Shown: one piece after another, positions 5,081 through 5,295 of the stretch
How positions within the stretch are numbered: position 1 is the first letter of the stretch
How the letters are laid out: each line of letters starts with the position of its first letter
The notes under the pieces: generated by a model
Told to the model about the DNA's origin: nothing
Databases searched by the model: none
Seen by the model: only the letters and a program-made list of their open reading frames with translations
Made by a program: the position numbers and the translations under genes
Assembly: GCA_016649585.1 (NCBI GenBank)
Contig: JAENXH010000104.1
Coordinates: 1-5,295 of the forward strand
DNA length: 5,295 nucleotides
Source of the DNA: Methanosarcinales archaeon
Lineage (GTDB): Archaea; Halobacteriota; Syntropharchaeia; Alkanophagales; Methanospirareceae
Reading direction: 5' to 3'

Positions 5081-5090
5081 ATTGGTAGTA

Positions 5091-5295
5091 ATGTCCGAAG
5101 AGCGAAAGGAGATTAAGGTACTGCACGTAGATGACGAGCCGGATTTCCTCGCGTTGACAAAAGCGTTTTTGGAGCGAGAATATGCAGAGTTTAGCATTGA
5201 TACCGCAACCTCTGCAGAAGAAGCCGTAGAACTCTTGAAGAGCGCTAAATACGATGTGCTCGTCTCAGACTATCAGATGCCGAAGATGGATGGTC
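5091..5295 (+). CDS. Response regulator receiver domain, N-terminal part
   Basis: This gene is cut by the right edge; 68 complete codons are visible. The translation opens MSEERKEIKVLHVDDEPDFL, with the acidic pair D14-D15 on the first strand. It continues through a helix (FLALTKAFLERE), SIDTATSAEEAVELLKSAKYD and VLVSDYQMPKMDG. D60 in VSDYQMP is the phosphate-accepting aspartate, and P64 and G68 are the usual loop residues. It is a canonical CheY-like receiver that takes phosphate from a sensor histidine kinase. The output part lies beyond the window. In archaea such receivers are often stand-alone or fused to PAS and histidine kinase domains, and the SDYQMPKMDG wording is common in those hybrids, so no output is assigned. 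Start choice rests on the GGAGGTGA site upstream. Confidence 0.93.
   Translation, partial: MSEERKEIKVLHVDDEPDFLALTKAFLEREYAEFSIDTATSAEEAVELLKSAKYDVLVSDYQMPKMDG

Larger units (their letters stand above)
4784..5090. other. Intergenic region before the response regulator, no gene supported
   Basis: These 307 bases hold no convincing coding frame. The forward frames are broken repeatedly, and the only long open frame runs antisense into the response-regulator gene. From left to right they contain a weak 5-bp hairpin (AGTTC 4796-4800 with GAACT 4810-4814), a T7 run (4904-4910), three adjacent inverted repeats (4935-4982) and a ribosome site (5073-5080). A possible long-range pairing is TGTCT (about 5006-5010) with AGACA (about 5038-5042), flanked by CAGGA/TCCTG. 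The density of dyads suggests a structured 5' leader or control region. Confidence 0.5.

Noticed and set aside
4856..5197. 113-codon open frame on the minus strand overlapping the response-regulator start
   Set aside because: Its start lies inside the receiver-domain gene, it has no recognisable domain, and its middle reads through the dyads, so it is most likely a shadow frame.

Overview
The window looks like chromosomal DNA of an archaeon. The cm5U34-type Elp3, a PAC2-family proteasome chaperone, a UPF0175/DUF3368 toxin-antitoxin pair, TATA-like boxes 20-60 bases upstream of genes, U-rich terminators and a GGAGGTGA ribosome site all point there. The gene mix would suit a Euryarchaeota/Halobacteriota lineage such as the methanogens or ANME-1-like archaea. 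That placement is inference; no marker gene fixes it.

Layout: positions 1-3860 are read entirely on the minus strand. From right to left this strand holds a PAC2-family protein (3027-3860), elp3 (1331-2905), a small three-helix membrane protein of unknown function (726-1235), a GYD-domain protein (266-553), and the first 24 codons of a membrane protein cut by the left edge (1-72), probably an archaeal TctA-like (COG1784) permease. Gaps of roughly 95-195 bases, each with its own promoter-like or terminator-like signals, suggest mostly separate transcripts rather than one operon. From 3972 the direction flips. A two-gene toxin-antitoxin operon (3972-4783, genes overlapping by ATGA) runs on the plus strand, divergent from the PAC2 gene. 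A 307-base non-coding stretch with several stacked inverted repeats follows. The window then ends inside a response-regulator gene (5091 onwards).

Functionally, elp3 (wobble-uridine tRNA modification) and the PAC2 gene (proteasome assembly) are housekeeping protein-synthesis and protein-quality genes. The TA pair is an accessory module placed beside them. The GYD and three-helix genes have no assigned function.

The points most worth a second look are the dyad-rich leader before the response regulator, the penultimate-tyrosine tail on the PAC2 protein, the palindrome abutting the TATA box of the unknown membrane gene, and the very short or absent leaders of several genes. I found no mobile element, CRISPR array, rRNA or tRNA, and nothing that amounts to a clearly new system.
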